Notes under the pieces: model-generated
Database searches by the model: none
Seen by the model: only the letters and a program-made list of their open reading frames with translations
Told to the model about the DNA's origin: nothing
Part shown: positions 18,520 to 27,490 of the stretch, in pieces
Position numbering within the stretch: position 1 is the first letter of the stretch
Layout of the letters: every line of letters begins with the position of its first letter
Origin: CADCWK01 sp035944555
GTDB taxonomy: Bacteria > Chloroflexota > Chloroflexia > Thermomicrobiales > UBA6265
Length of the DNA stretch: 64,000 nucleotides
Reading direction: 5' to 3'
Assembly (NCBI GenBank): GCA_035944555.1
Contig: DASZAY010000012.1
Coordinates: forward strand, 80,886-144,885
Translations under genes and position numbers: made by a program

Positions 18520-19368
18520 ATGACGACGGAAACGGGCATGAAGATGGACACGGGGAACCAGGCGGCGAGCGACGGCCGGTACATGATCCAGGCGACCAGG
18601 GTCGTCAAGGAGTACACCACCGGCCACGCCACCATCCCCGCGCTCAAGGGCGTCGACTTCGCGGTCGAGCGGGGCGAAATGGTCGCCGTGATGGGGCCGT
18701 CGGGTTGCGGCAAGACCACCCTGCTCAACTGCCTCTCCGGGCTGGACGACATCACGTCCGGGCAGGTCCTGCTCGAGGGGGTGGACCTCGCCACCCAGAG
18801 CGACCGGCAGCGGACGGTGTCGCGGGCCAAGCGGATGGGGTTCATCTTTCAGGTCTACAACCTGCTGCCGGTCCTGAGCGCCGTCGAGAACGTGGAGCTG
18901 CCGCTGCTGGTCAGCGGGGTCAAGCCGAAGGAAGCCCGCAGCCGTGCCCAGGCCGCGCTCGGCCAGGTGGGCCTCGCGAAGTGGGCGGGACACCGGCCGG
19001 CCGAGCTGTCCGGTGGCCAGCGCCAGCGCGTCACGATCGCCCGGTCGCTGGTCAACGAGCCCGCCATCGTCTGGGCCGACGAGCCGACGGGCGCGCTGGA
19101 CAGCACCAACGCGACCGAGATCCTCAATCTGATGCGAACGCTCAACAAGGAGCAGGGGCTGACGCTGGTGATCGTCACGCATGACCCCGGTGTCGGCGCG
19201 GGCTGCGACCGCATCGTCCGGATGCGCGACGGCGAGATCGTCGGCGAGGAGAAGACTTCCGGCGAGTTTGGCACCGACGGGCTCGGCACGCTTCACGGCA
19301 CCGAGGACAGCGTCCAGATGCCCAGCCGGACGTCTCAGCTCACCCGCGAGCTCTACGCCCGGTCCTGA
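18520..19368 (+). CDS. MacB/LolD-type ABC transporter ATP-binding protein
   Basis: 282 residues; ATG 18520 is chosen because GGGGGAG lies 7 bases upstream. Walker A GPSGCGKTT, Q-loop IFQVYNLLPVLSAVENVELPL (the NLLP form typical of the MacB/LolD/FtsE group), signature LSGGQRQR, Walker B IVWADEPTGALD and the H-loop THDP are all present. The N-terminal 28 residues are a hydrophilic Met/Thr-rich extension. The permease gene begins 71 bases downstream, and together they form a mechanotransmission-type ABC exporter pair. What is exported or extracted is not evident from sequence. Confidence 0.93.
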   Translation: MTTETGMKMDTGNQAASDGRYMIQATRVVKEYTTGHATIPALKGVDFAVERGEMVAVMGPSGCGKTTLLNCLSGLDDITSGQVLLEGVDLATQSDRQRTVSRAKRMGFIFQVYNLLPVLSAVENVELPLLVSGVKPKEARSRAQAALGQVGLAKWAGHRPAELSGGQRQRVTIARSLVNEPAIVWADEPTGALDSTNATEILNLMRTLNKEQGLTLVIVTHDPGVGAGCDRIVRMRDGEIVGEEKTSGEFGTDGLGTLHGTEDSVQMPSRTSQLTRELYARS

Positions 19369-19439
19369 CCTCACCCGGCCGCCGCACCACTACCACGGCA
19401 TCCCGCATCTGAGCGGGGCGCCGGGAGGATCGTGCCCAG

Positions 19440-22400
19440 ATGAACGAGATCTTCGGTATCTCCATGGACGCGATCATGGTGACCTTCGTCATCATGCTCG
19501 TCCTCTGCCTCTCCTATACCGCGTGGATCGCCTTGCGCCAGCGCGTCGTGTTCCGCCTCGGGATGCGAAACATCCCGCGGCGCAAAGCCCAGACGGCGCT
19601 GATCGTCGTCGGGCTGATGCTCTCGACGCTGATTTCCACCGCCGCCCTCGGGATGGGCGACACCATCGACCGGTCGCTCAGCCAGTCCGTCTACGGCGTA
19701 CTCGGCGAGGTCGACGAGCTGGTCTACCCGGCCGTCAGCCCGGGCGGCGACGCGATCACCGATACCAGCGCCACCCTGTCGGCCGACGCCCTGGGCGCGG
19801 TCGACGCCGTGGCTGCCACGTCGTCGATCATCGATGGCGTGATGCCGGCCCTGTACCTGCCGGTCCCGGTCGTGAACGACGCCAGCCAGCTGTCCACACC
19901 CGAGAACCTGATCGTTGGCATCGACCCGACTCGCGCCGACCAGTTCGGCGGGCTGCGGACGCCCGGCGGTGAGGTGATCGACCTGGCCGCGGTGCCGAGT
20001 GGTCAGGTCGTCATCAGCGAAGGCCTGTCGGAGGAGATCGATGCCGCCGCCGGGGACCAGCTGACCATCTACTACGCCAACCAGCCCGTTCCCCTGACCG
20101 TGGCGGCCGTCGCCGAGAACAGCCCGCTCTCCGGCGTGCTGAACACCAGCAACCAGAACGGCATGGTTGTCCGGCTGGACGAGCTGCAGCGCGCGACGGG
20201 GATGGAAGGCCTCCTGTCCTTCATCGCCGTTTCCAATGTCGGCAATGGCGATGACTCGATCGGCCGGACCGATGATGCCGTGGCGGAACTGGAGCCGGCC
20301 CTGTCCACGCAGCCGGTCGCGGTCAATCCGATCAAGCAGGACCTGCGTGAGCAGTCCGCGTTGATCTCCTCCTCGCTCACCGGTCTGTTCCTGGTGCTGG
20401 GGCTGTTCTCGATCGCGGTCGGCGTGCTGCTGATCGTCCTGATCTTCTCGATGCTCGCCGCCGAGCGCCGGGCCGAGATGGGCATGGCCCGCGCCGTCGG
20501 CCAGCAGCGCCGTCACCTGATCCAGCAGTTCATCGCCGAAGGGTCGGGCTACGCGCTGCTCTCCGGGTTAGTCGGAGCGGCGGCCGGGACCCTGGTGATC
20601 CTGGGGCTGGCGCAGATCCTCAAGGACGCGGTCGGCGACTTCTTCGACGTCCAGGGCTTCGTGTCGTGGCGCAGCATCGTCGTCGGCTACTGCCTTGGCG
20701 TGATCATGACCTTCCTCGCGATCGTCGTCGCCTCGTTCCGGGCCAGCCGCCTGAACGTCGTCGCTGCCATCCGCGACCTGCCGGATCGTGAGGAGGCCAA
20801 GCGGCGCAAGCGGACGCTGGTCACCGCGTCCCTGATCACCCTGGTTGGTGTCCTGCTGATCGCGGGCGGTGTCTCCCTGGGGGAGAGCGGGACCTTCCTG
20901 TTCTACTTCGGCATGAGCCTCGTCCCGCTTGGCCTGGCGACGTTCGCCCGCTGGTTCGGCGTCCCGTCCCGGCTCGCCTACTCGCTGGTCGGCCTGTACC
21001 TGCTGCTGCTCTGGTTCCTGCCGGCGGAGCAGTCCCGGGCGGTCTTCGGTGAGGTCGCGACCGGCGGCGACTTCGAGATGTTCTTCCTGATCGGCATCTT
21101 CTCGGTCGCCGGGACGACGATGCTGATCACCCAGAACCTGGACATCCTGCTCGCTCTGGCCAGCCGGATCGGGTCGCTGTTCGGGTCGCGGCTGCCGGCC
21201 GTTCGCCTGGCGATCGCCTATCCGGGCGCCAACGTCGGGCGCACCGGTCTGACGATCGCGATGTTCAGCCTGATCGTGTTCTCGCTGGTCGCGTTCTCGA
21301 CGGTCAGCGCCAACTTCAGCCGGATCTTCATCAACTCGGATGCCGGCGCGGGCTACGACGTCCAGGTCGTCGTCCAGCAGGCCAACCAGATCCCGGACCA
21401 GGATATCGTCGGGGCGCTCAACGCAGCCGGCGCCGATACCAGCGACATCACTGCCGTCGGAACCATCCCGCAGGTGGCCGCGCAGGCGCCGATGCGGCAG
21501 CTGGACAGCCCGGACCCGGGTACGGACCTTCCTGACGATTCGTCCCTGGCGCCGCTTGCCGGTTTCAGTGACAGCTGGCTGGAGAACGCCGAGGTCCGCT
21601 TCCAGGCGCGCGCCGCCGGCTATCCCGACGACGCCGCGATCATCAACGCCCTGCGGACAGAACCGGACGTCGCGGTCGTCGATGCCGGGTCGATCGGCGC
21701 CAATGGTGGGTTCCCGGGCCAGTTCCTGGTCCGCGGGTTCGAGGCGACCGAGCAGGGCTGGAACCCGATCCAGGTCGCGTTCACCGACCCGACGACCGGT
21801 GAGTCCCGGACCCTCCGCGTCATCGGGGTGATCGATCAGGACTTCAGCACGCTGTTCGGCGTCTACGTCGGCGGCGGGACGGCCGCGACGCTGGCTCCCG
21901 AGCCCAACCAGGTGACCTATACGATCGCCCTCGCCGACCCGGACAACGCCACGGACCGGGCCCGGGAGATCGGATCGGCGCTGCTGGCCAATGGCGCGGT
22001 CGCCGACTCGTATGACGAGATCCTGGAAGAGAACCAGGGCATCTTCTCCGGCTTCCTCCTGCTGATCCAGGGCTTCATGGGACTGGGTCTGATCGTCGGA
22101 ATCGCCGCCGTCGGCGTGATCGCCTTCCGCGCGGTGATCGAGCGGCGCCAGCAGATCGGCGTGCTGCGAGCGATCGGCTACGCCCGGTCGATGGTCTCGC
22201 TCAGTTTCATGATCGAGACGGCGTTCGTCGTCGGCCTCGGCGTGATCTCGGGGACCATCCTCGCGCTGGTCACCGCCTGGCAGCTGTTCCAGGATCCCAA
22301 CTTCACCGGTGAGACGGGTGCCACCGGGATTGTGGTGCCGTGGGGGCTGGTCCTCGTCGTCCTCGCGATCACCTTCGGGTTCGCGATGCTGATGACCTGG

Positions 22401-22457
22401 GTGCCGAGCCGCCAGGCCGCCAGCATCCGGCCGGCCGAGGCGCTGCGCTACGAGTAG
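19440..22457 (+). CDS. FtsX-like (MacB-type) ABC transporter permease
   Basis: 1005 residues. An N-terminal helix (VTFVIMLVLCLSYTAWIAL) and the LGMRNIPRRKAQTALIVVGLML sequence mark the first FtsX half. A large extracytoplasmic domain follows, then three helices, the middle FGSRLPAVRLAIAYPGANVGRTGL sequence that starts the second half, a second outer domain of about 350 residues, and three C-terminal helices ending in the typical VPSRQAASIRPAEALRYE. This tandem FtsX organisation, with around ten helices, fits MacB-like exporters of lipids, peptides or lipoproteins. It works with the 18520 ATPase. A terminator follows the stop. Substrate unknown; the next gene encodes a secreted hydrolase, but with its own leader. 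Confidence 0.92.
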   Translation: MNEIFGISMDAIMVTFVIMLVLCLSYTAWIALRQRVVFRLGMRNIPRRKAQTALIVVGLMLSTLISTAALGMGDTIDRSLSQSVYGVLGEVDELVYPAVSPGGDAITDTSATLSADALGAVDAVAATSSIIDGVMPALYLPVPVVNDASQLSTPENLIVGIDPTRADQFGGLRTPGGEVIDLAAVPSGQVVISEGLSEEIDAAAGDQLTIYYANQPVPLTVAAVAENSPLSGVLNTSNQNGMVVRLDELQRATGMEGLLSFIAVSNVGNGDDSIGRTDDAVAELEPALSTQPVAVNPIKQDLREQSALISSSLTGLFLVLGLFSIAVGVLLIVLIFSMLAAERRAEMGMARAVGQQRRHLIQQFIAEGSGYALLSGLVGAAAGTLVILGLAQILKDAVGDFFDVQGFVSWRSIVVGYCLGVIMTFLAIVVASFRASRLNVVAAIRDLPDREEAKRRKRTLVTASLITLVGVLLIAGGVSLGESGTFLFYFGMSLVPLGLATFARWFGVPSRLAYSLVGLYLLLLWFLPAEQSRAVFGEVATGGDFEMFFLIGIFSVAGTTMLITQNLDILLALASRIGSLFGSRLPAVRLAIAYPGANVGRTGLTIAMFSLIVFSLVAFSTVSANFSRIFINSDAGAGYDVQVVVQQANQIPDQDIVGALNAAGADTSDITAVGTIPQVAAQAPMRQLDSPDPGTDLPDDSSLAPLAGFSDSWLENAEVRFQARAAGYPDDAAIINALRTEPDVAVVDAGSIGANGGFPGQFLVRGFEATEQGWNPIQVAFTDPTTGESRTLRVIGVIDQDFSTLFGVYVGGGTAATLAPEPNQVTYTIALADPDNATDRAREIGSALLANGAVADSYDEILEENQGIFSGFLLLIQGFMGLGLIVGIAAVGVIAFRAVIERRQQIGVLRAIGYARSMVSLSFMIETAFVVGLGVISGTILALVTAWQLFQDPNFTGETGATGIVVPWGLVLVVLAITFGFAMLMTWVPSRQAASIRPAEALRYE

Positions 22458-22482
22458 CCGCCCCGCCGGTGCTTGAGAGACA

Positions 22483-22535
22483 CGGTTCGGCCCGGCTTGC
22501 TCCCGACTGGTGAGCAGGCCGGGTCGAACTGTTTT
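22483..22535 (+). terminator. Rho-independent terminator after the FtsX permease gene
   Basis: Arms 22483-22502 and 22512-22531 pair over 20 positions (three as G-U) with a 9-base loop, followed at once by TTTT. Starts 26 bases after the permease stop. Confidence 0.8.
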
Positions 22536-22665
22536 CGAAAGTTTACCGGGTCAATGGATGGCCGAAAACGTGCGGGTCCGACGGCGATGCGTTCGCCCTG
22601 CTTCGGGGGCGTCGCCATGTGTCGTGTCCCGGCCCGGGACCCGGCGAAAACACAAGGAGACGACC

Positions 22666-24381
22666 ATGTCGCGTCCCGCCGGTCTGGCGCGCCCATCATG
22701 GGTGCTGACCGTCCTGCTTGCCCTGCTGATCGCGACCGGAACGACGGGTCTCGCCGTGGCCCGGGACGCCACGCCGGCGGGCACGCCAGGCTCCGCCGGA
22801 GCCACCCCCGTGGTCGACCCGGCAACGATCGATCCCGTTCCCTGTACCACCCGGTATCAGGTCCCGGAAGGGTTCGTCGACGGCGAGAACATCACCTGCG
22901 GATACCTCACCGTCCCGGCCTTCCCCGGGGACGCGGGCTCGCCGGTCGTCCGGCTGCACGTCATGCGGTTGGTCGCGACGGGTGACAGTCCGCGGCCGGA
23001 GCCACTGGTCGTCCTGACGGGAGGTCCGGGCCAGAATGGCGGGAGCCTGCTGCCGCTCTTCCTGCCAGCGACCGAGCAGGTCCCGATCTCCTACGCTCCG
23101 CTGCTCGAGAACCAGGACGTCATCCTGTTCGATCAGCGGGGCACGGGCGCTTCCGAGTCGGTACTCACCTGTCCCGGCGATGCCGTCCCGCTCGTCGTTC
23201 CGCCTGGTGACCCGGCAACTTCCGGGACGCCGGTCGCCGCCACGCCTGCCGCCAAGCCAGTCGGCACGCCGGCGGGTGAGGTCCCGGTGATCGCCCTGCC
23301 AGACGAGGACGTCGCCATCGCCACGGTGGTGCAGTGCCTGCAAGCGATCGAGGGGACGGGCGTCGATCTCGCTGCCTTCAACACCGAGAACAACGCCGCC
23401 GATGTCGCCGCGCTGATCGGCGCGCTCGACGCGGGGCAGGCCGATCTCTACGGGATCTCCTACGGCTCATACCTTGGCCAGCGCGTGATCACGCGGTACC
23501 CGGAGCTGGTTCGCAGCGCCGTTCTGGCTTCCGTCGTCGCTCCGGATACCGATATCTTCGTGCGGCAGGTGACCGGCCTGGACGAGAGCCTGACCCGGAT
23601 CTTCGCCCTCTGCGAGGCGGACGCCCAATGCGCCGCCGCCAACGCCGATCTGGATGCGTCGCTGCAGGCCGCCTACGACCGGCTGGAGGCCGAGCCTGCC
23701 ATCGTCGAACTGACCGATCCGGCCAGCCAGATGACGGCCGGTATCCCCATCGACGGCGAGCTGTTCCTCCAGACGGTCTACCTGCTGGCCTTCACGTCCC
23801 AGCCGTACGGGGTGCCTCCGGTGATCAGTCAGGTGGCGGCCGGCGACTTTGCGCTGCTCGAGGTTCTCGCGCCCCTGATCACCCAGGCGGGTGGGCTGGC
23901 GACCGGCCTGCTGGGGGCGGTCTACTGTCAGGACTTCGCGCAGGACGTCGACCTTGACCAGGTCCTGGCCGACGCGGGCGTCCGCCCGGTGCTGGAGCAG
24001 GGTTTCACCACGTCGTGGAGGTCGTTCAACGCGGTCTGCGAGGCGATCGACCTGCCGACGGCGGCGGCGGAGGCCGATACCGTGGGGAGCAACGTGCCGA
24101 CCCTGCTGATCAGTGGCGGTCTCGACACCATCACCCCCGCGGAGGACGCCGACGTGGTGCTCTTCGAGCTCCCGGCGGGGCAAGAGGTCACCTTCGATGT
24201 CCTCGGCCATGACCCGGGGACGGCGGGTGGAACCTGCAGCATCGGGCTGATCGGGAGCTTCCTGGCGGCTCCGGAACAGCCGGTCGATGCCGGTTGTGCC
24301 GAGCAGGTCACGCTTGACATGTCGCCACCGGGCTTCTACGACGAGGGCGAGGCGACTCCTGTCGCGACGCCGGTCGCGTAG
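22666..24381 (+). CDS. Secreted alpha/beta hydrolase, peptidase S33 / TAP-like
   Basis: 571 residues from ATG 22666, chosen for AAGGAG 7 bases upstream and the signal peptide that follows (VLTVLLALLIATGTTGLAVA). Features in order: an Ala-Thr-Pro linker; the oxyanion region LTGGPGQNGG near 118-126; DQRGTGASES near 156-164; nucleophile Ser265 in GISYGSYLG; a catalytic Asp in ISGGLDTITP; and His in LGHDPG. The C-terminal part resembles the TAP-like domain of Streptomyces SlpD/SlpE tripeptidyl aminopeptidases. A Thr/Pro/Ala insert (about 184-204) splits the hydrolase fold, and the protein ends in ATPVATPVA. Probably an exported peptidase; substrate not determined. Confidence 0.87.
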   Translation: MSRPAGLARPSWVLTVLLALLIATGTTGLAVARDATPAGTPGSAGATPVVDPATIDPVPCTTRYQVPEGFVDGENITCGYLTVPAFPGDAGSPVVRLHVMRLVATGDSPRPEPLVVLTGGPGQNGGSLLPLFLPATEQVPISYAPLLENQDVILFDQRGTGASESVLTCPGDAVPLVVPPGDPATSGTPVAATPAAKPVGTPAGEVPVIALPDEDVAIATVVQCLQAIEGTGVDLAAFNTENNAADVAALIGALDAGQADLYGISYGSYLGQRVITRYPELVRSAVLASVVAPDTDIFVRQVTGLDESLTRIFALCEADAQCAAANADLDASLQAAYDRLEAEPAIVELTDPASQMTAGIPIDGELFLQTVYLLAFTSQPYGVPPVISQVAAGDFALLEVLAPLITQAGGLATGLLGAVYCQDFAQDVDLDQVLADAGVRPVLEQGFTTSWRSFNAVCEAIDLPTAAAEADTVGSNVPTLLISGGLDTITPAEDADVVLFELPAGQEVTFDVLGHDPGTAGGTCSIGLIGSFLAAPEQPVDAGCAEQVTLDMSPPGFYDEGEATPVATPVA

Positions 24382-24593
24382 AGGTCCAACCCGGATAACC
24401 GAATGGCAGTGCGGGGCGTACCAGGGACCACGGATGACCACACTTGTCGCGCTGGACGGGTACCATGTCAGCGAATCCGTCAGGCGGGCTGCCAAGTGAG
24501 ACATCGGGCCGGGCGGGCAATGGGCATCCACCGCCCCGCCGGTCCGGTGCCGGGCAGTGACCACCGCCCCCGTTGCCACCGAGGAGAACCGCT

Positions 24594-26051
24594 TTGGTCT
24601 GGGCCTACCCTGATCGCCGCGTCAAGATCGTCACGACACTCGGCCCGTCCGTCAGTGGGCAGGAGCGCCTGCGCGGGCTGCTCGAGGCTGGTGCCGACGT
24701 CGTCCGCATCAACGCCTCCCACGGGACGGAGGAGGGGTGGGCGCAGCTCATCTCCGACGTCCGGACCGTTTCCGCCGAGCTCGGCCGCCGGGTCCCGATC
24801 CTGTTTGATCTCCAGGGGCTGAAGATCCGGACGGGAGCCGTCCCGAACAGTGAGGCGGTTCCCGTTGCCCGTGGCGCCACGCTCAGGATCGTACCGCGGC
24901 AGGTCGAGAGCTCGACCGAGGTGATCGGAATCGGCTTTCCGGATCTGCTCAAGGTGATCGAGGCCGGCAGCCGCTTGCTGATCTCTGACGGGTTGATCGA
25001 GCTGCTGGTCGAGGAGGTCAACGAGGATCACGCGCGCTGCATCGTCAGCCGCGGCGGAATGCTCAACGGGCGCCAGGGGGTGACGCTGCCCGGCGCGCCG
25101 ATCAAGGGTGGGTCCGTCACCGAGCAGGACCGGGCTGACATCGCCTTCGCCGCGAAGCACGGCGTCGACTTCCTCGGACTGTCGTTCGTCAACGACGCAA
25201 GCGACGTCGTCCTGGCCCGCAAGACCGCCGCGGAGCATGGCGCCGCGCCAGGGCTGATCGCCAAGATCGAGAGCGGCAACGCGCTCGAGAACGTCGAGGA
25301 GATCGCCCGGGAGTCAGACGGCCTCATGGTCGCCCGGGGAGACCTCGGCGTGCAACTCCCACCGGAGCGCGTCCCGCGGGCGCAGAAGCGGATCATCGCC
25401 GTCGCCAACCGGATGGGGATCCCGGTCATCACCGCCACGCAGATGCTGGAGTCGATGATCACCCAGCCGGTGGCGACGCGGGCCGAGACCAGCGACATCG
25501 CCAACGCCGTCTGGGACGGTACTGACGCGGTGATGCTGTCGGCCGAGTCGGCGACCGGCAAGTATCCGTACGAGGCGGTCCAGACGATGGACCGGATCAT
25601 CAAGGAGATCGAGCGCGACGGCCCGATCCGGAGCGAGTCGTCGCAGTTGCCGCTGCCGCACCACCCGGATGAGTCGCTGAACTTCGCCGACGCGATCGCC
25701 CGGGCCGGGTCGGCGATGGCCGATGCGTCCGAGCTCGCCAAGCTGATCGTCGTGTTCACGTACGGTGGCGCAGCCGCCCGCCGGATGGCCAAGTACCGGC
25801 CATCGCAGCCGATCGTCGCCGTCTGCTCCCAGGAGAGCATCGCGACCCGGCTCAACCTCGTCTGGGGCGTCCGCACGCTGGTCCTGCCTCTGGAGCAGGA
25901 GATCAACCAGATGTTCGACCGCGCCGGCGAGGCCGTGATTGAGGCGGGACTCGGGACCGGGTCGGACTATGCCCTGCTGGTCGGCAGTCTGCCGATGGTC
26001 GAGCGCTCCGGCACGACGAACCTGCTCCACGTCCGCCCGCTCACCGATTAG
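24594..26051 (+). CDS. pyk: Pyruvate kinase
   Basis: 485 residues from TTG 24594, which has GGAG 7 bases upstream; an earlier in-frame TTG at 24573 lies before that ribosome-binding site. Converts PEP and ADP to pyruvate and ATP. Typical motifs: KIVTTLGPS, RINASHG, the Mg/K region LFDLQGLKIRTG, the catalytic lysine in GLIAKIESGNALEN, GLMVARGDLGVQLP, ATQMLESMI, and WDGTDAVMLSAESATGKYP. The C-terminal regulatory domain is complete and ends near LLHVRPLTD. The N-terminal DFTL-like region is slightly altered. Followed by a strong bidirectional hairpin. Confidence 0.97.
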   Translation: MVWAYPDRRVKIVTTLGPSVSGQERLRGLLEAGADVVRINASHGTEEGWAQLISDVRTVSAELGRRVPILFDLQGLKIRTGAVPNSEAVPVARGATLRIVPRQVESSTEVIGIGFPDLLKVIEAGSRLLISDGLIELLVEEVNEDHARCIVSRGGMLNGRQGVTLPGAPIKGGSVTEQDRADIAFAAKHGVDFLGLSFVNDASDVVLARKTAAEHGAAPGLIAKIESGNALENVEEIARESDGLMVARGDLGVQLPPERVPRAQKRIIAVANRMGIPVITATQMLESMITQPVATRAETSDIANAVWDGTDAVMLSAESATGKYPYEAVQTMDRIIKEIERDGPIRSESSQLPLPHHPDESLNFADAIARAGSAMADASELAKLIVVFTYGGAAARRMAKYRPSQPIVAVCSQESIATRLNLVWGVRTLVLPLEQEINQMFDRAGEAVIEAGLGTGSDYALLVGSLPMVERSGTTNLLHVRPLTD

Positions 26052-26072
26052 GCGCTCATCGCTCCTGACTCC

Positions 26073-26116
26073 GAACGACAGAGGCCGGTGGCAATCGCCA
26101 CCGGCCTCTGTCGTTC
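26073..26116. terminator. Perfect 20-bp stem-loop between convergent pyk and DUF305-like gene
   Basis: Bases 26073-26092 pair perfectly with 26097-26116 around a 4-base loop (AATC). It sits between two convergent genes, 21 bases after the pyk stop and 26 bases after the other stop, so it probably terminates both. No T-run follows; the outer stem is A/T-containing and the 3' arm pyrimidine-rich. Confidence 0.8.
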
Positions 26117-26142
26117 GCCACCTGATATGGACCGGGTAACCG

Positions 26143-26940
26143 TCAGTGCTCGTGCCCCGCGGGCTCCGGGGTCACGACTGGAACGGCGGCTCCAAACCAC
26201 TGGTCGCGCCAGGTCGCGAGCGTCCCGATGTCCGCGGTTGCTTCGTCGCTGGCCGTCGTCGCGAACGCGGCGAGGTCCGACTGATCCGATTCCTGCGAGA
26301 CGAACAGCGCTATCGCGACGCCGTCCTGCAGCTCGGCGAGGGTCAGGTCCAGGGCGGCGACGTCGAACGGGATCTCGGAGTGCTGGGCGAAGTCGCAGAG
26401 TGCCGTGGCCCGGCTGGCCCCGTCGGCCGGCATGGCCTCACCAGATCCGGCCAGCGCGCCAGCCGCGGCCAGGCTGCGGTCCAGCAGGGCCGACTGGAAC
26501 GCTGCAGGCGTCTCCGGTGCGCCGGGGTACCAGTTGTCACGCCACGCCAATAGCTGATCGAGCTGCCCCTGCGCTGCTGCCCGCGCATCTCCGGCGTACT
26601 GGACCAGCTCGGATGTCGTCCCGCCCGCTTCCGTCACGCTCGCGAGCGCGATGATCGCCTCGGTGTGCGAGATCAGCGTGTCGAGCGCGAGCAGGTCCGC
26701 CGGCACGTCCTCGAGCGACTCAGGCGCCGGCTGGCCGGCGACCGGGGTGGCCGCCTGCCGCTCGGCCACCCCGTCGCAGACAGCAGAGATACGCGCCGGA
26801 TCAGGCGTGCCGGCAGCCGGTGGAGAGGCGTCCTGGGCGAGGGCACCGGCAGCGCCCGTAAGCATCGCGCTCGAGAGCAGCATCCCTGCGATGAGGCGGC
26901 GAACGTGGGTGGTCGTCCGGTTGGTCGCGGCGTCATTCAT
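26143..26940 (-). CDS. Secreted protein with two DUF305-like helical repeats
   Basis: 265 residues. A Sec signal peptide (LIAGMLLSSAMLTGAAGALA) is followed by a short Ala-Thr-Pro linker, then two similar helical units. Unit one runs from about LLALDTLISHTEAIIAL to QLLAWRDNWYPGAP; unit two from LCDFAQHSEIPFDVAAL to TLATWRDQWFG. The WRD(N/Q)W ending and overall spacing resemble DUF305, a ferritin-like helical family often linked to metal stress, but most of the usual His residues are absent. It ends GHEH. ATG 26940 has GGAGG somewhat far upstream. Family match is tentative; export is well supported. Confidence 0.6.
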   Translation of the reverse strand: MNDAATNRTTTHVRRLIAGMLLSSAMLTGAAGALAQDASPPAAGTPDPARISAVCDGVAERQAATPVAGQPAPESLEDVPADLLALDTLISHTEAIIALASVTEAGGTTSELVQYAGDARAAAQGQLDQLLAWRDNWYPGAPETPAAFQSALLDRSLAAAGALAGSGEAMPADGASRATALCDFAQHSEIPFDVAALDLTLAELQDGVAIALFVSQESDQSDLAAFATTASDEATADIGTLATWRDQWFGAAVPVVTPEPAGHEH

Positions 26941-26996
26941 GGCAGTCCATCCTCCATGGGTTCGGCCGTCGGGCGGGGCGACGGGTCGGCGTGGTG

Positions 26997-27341
26997 CTAA
27001 TCGGCCGGCGTGGCCTCGACGGTGGCAATGCCGGCGGGCGGGGTGCCGGTCGGGGCGCCAGCGGCAGGTGAGCCACCCGCCGCGGCCGTCGAGGTCGAGT
27101 TCGCCGCGGCGGTGTTGTAGATCTCGGCTGTCTCGGTCATCACCGCGTCATTGGCGTCCTGCCGGACGTCCGTAGTGAAGGTGATAACCAGCGCGAAGAC
27201 GATGATGGCGATCGTGACGACGGCGAAGATCGCGAAGATTCCCTTGCTGCCCCGGCTCGTCCCGGTGTGCGGGGGGTAGATCAGTTCCTCACGGGCGATG
27301 TCTCGCTTGGGCCGGAAGAGATTGCGGAGCGGATTCGGCAT
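26997..27341 (-). CDS. Small single-pass membrane protein with Thr/Ala/Pro tail, hypothetical
   Basis: 114 residues. A basic N-terminus (NLFRPKRDIAREE) precedes one membrane helix around residues 34-55 (GIFAIFAVVTIAIIVFALVI). The tail then turns into low-complexity Ala/Ser/Thr/Gly/Pro and ends EATPAD, again in the linker style of this genome. Located between the DUF305-like and SelA-like genes on the same strand with short gaps, so possibly co-transcribed. No function recognised. Confidence 0.5.
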   Translation of the reverse strand: MPNPLRNLFRPKRDIAREELIYPPHTGTSRGSKGIFAIFAVVTIAIIVFALVITFTTDVRQDANDAVMTETAEIYNTAAANSTSTAAAGGSPAAGAPTGTPPAGIATVEATPAD

Positions 27342-27490
27342 GGGTCTGGTCTGGTCTCGTCAATGGAGGCCGTCCCGGGTCGCGCCCGGTCGGGTGACCA
27401 CGCCCGCGGCCACCGGGGCAGCGTACCACCGCCAACAGGGGCCGCAATCCGGGTTCGCGACGCCGTGCCCGGACCGCGGCACCCCGCCGG

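Noticed and set aside
18196..19374. A 392-codon minus-strand ORF opposite the MacB-type ATPase
   Set aside because: The plus-strand frame has every ABC ATPase motif; the antisense frame has none.
26640..27175. Ser/Arg-rich plus-strand ORF across the DUF305-like gene start
   Set aside because: Antisense composition, crosses the divergent gene boundary and shows no recognisable domain.
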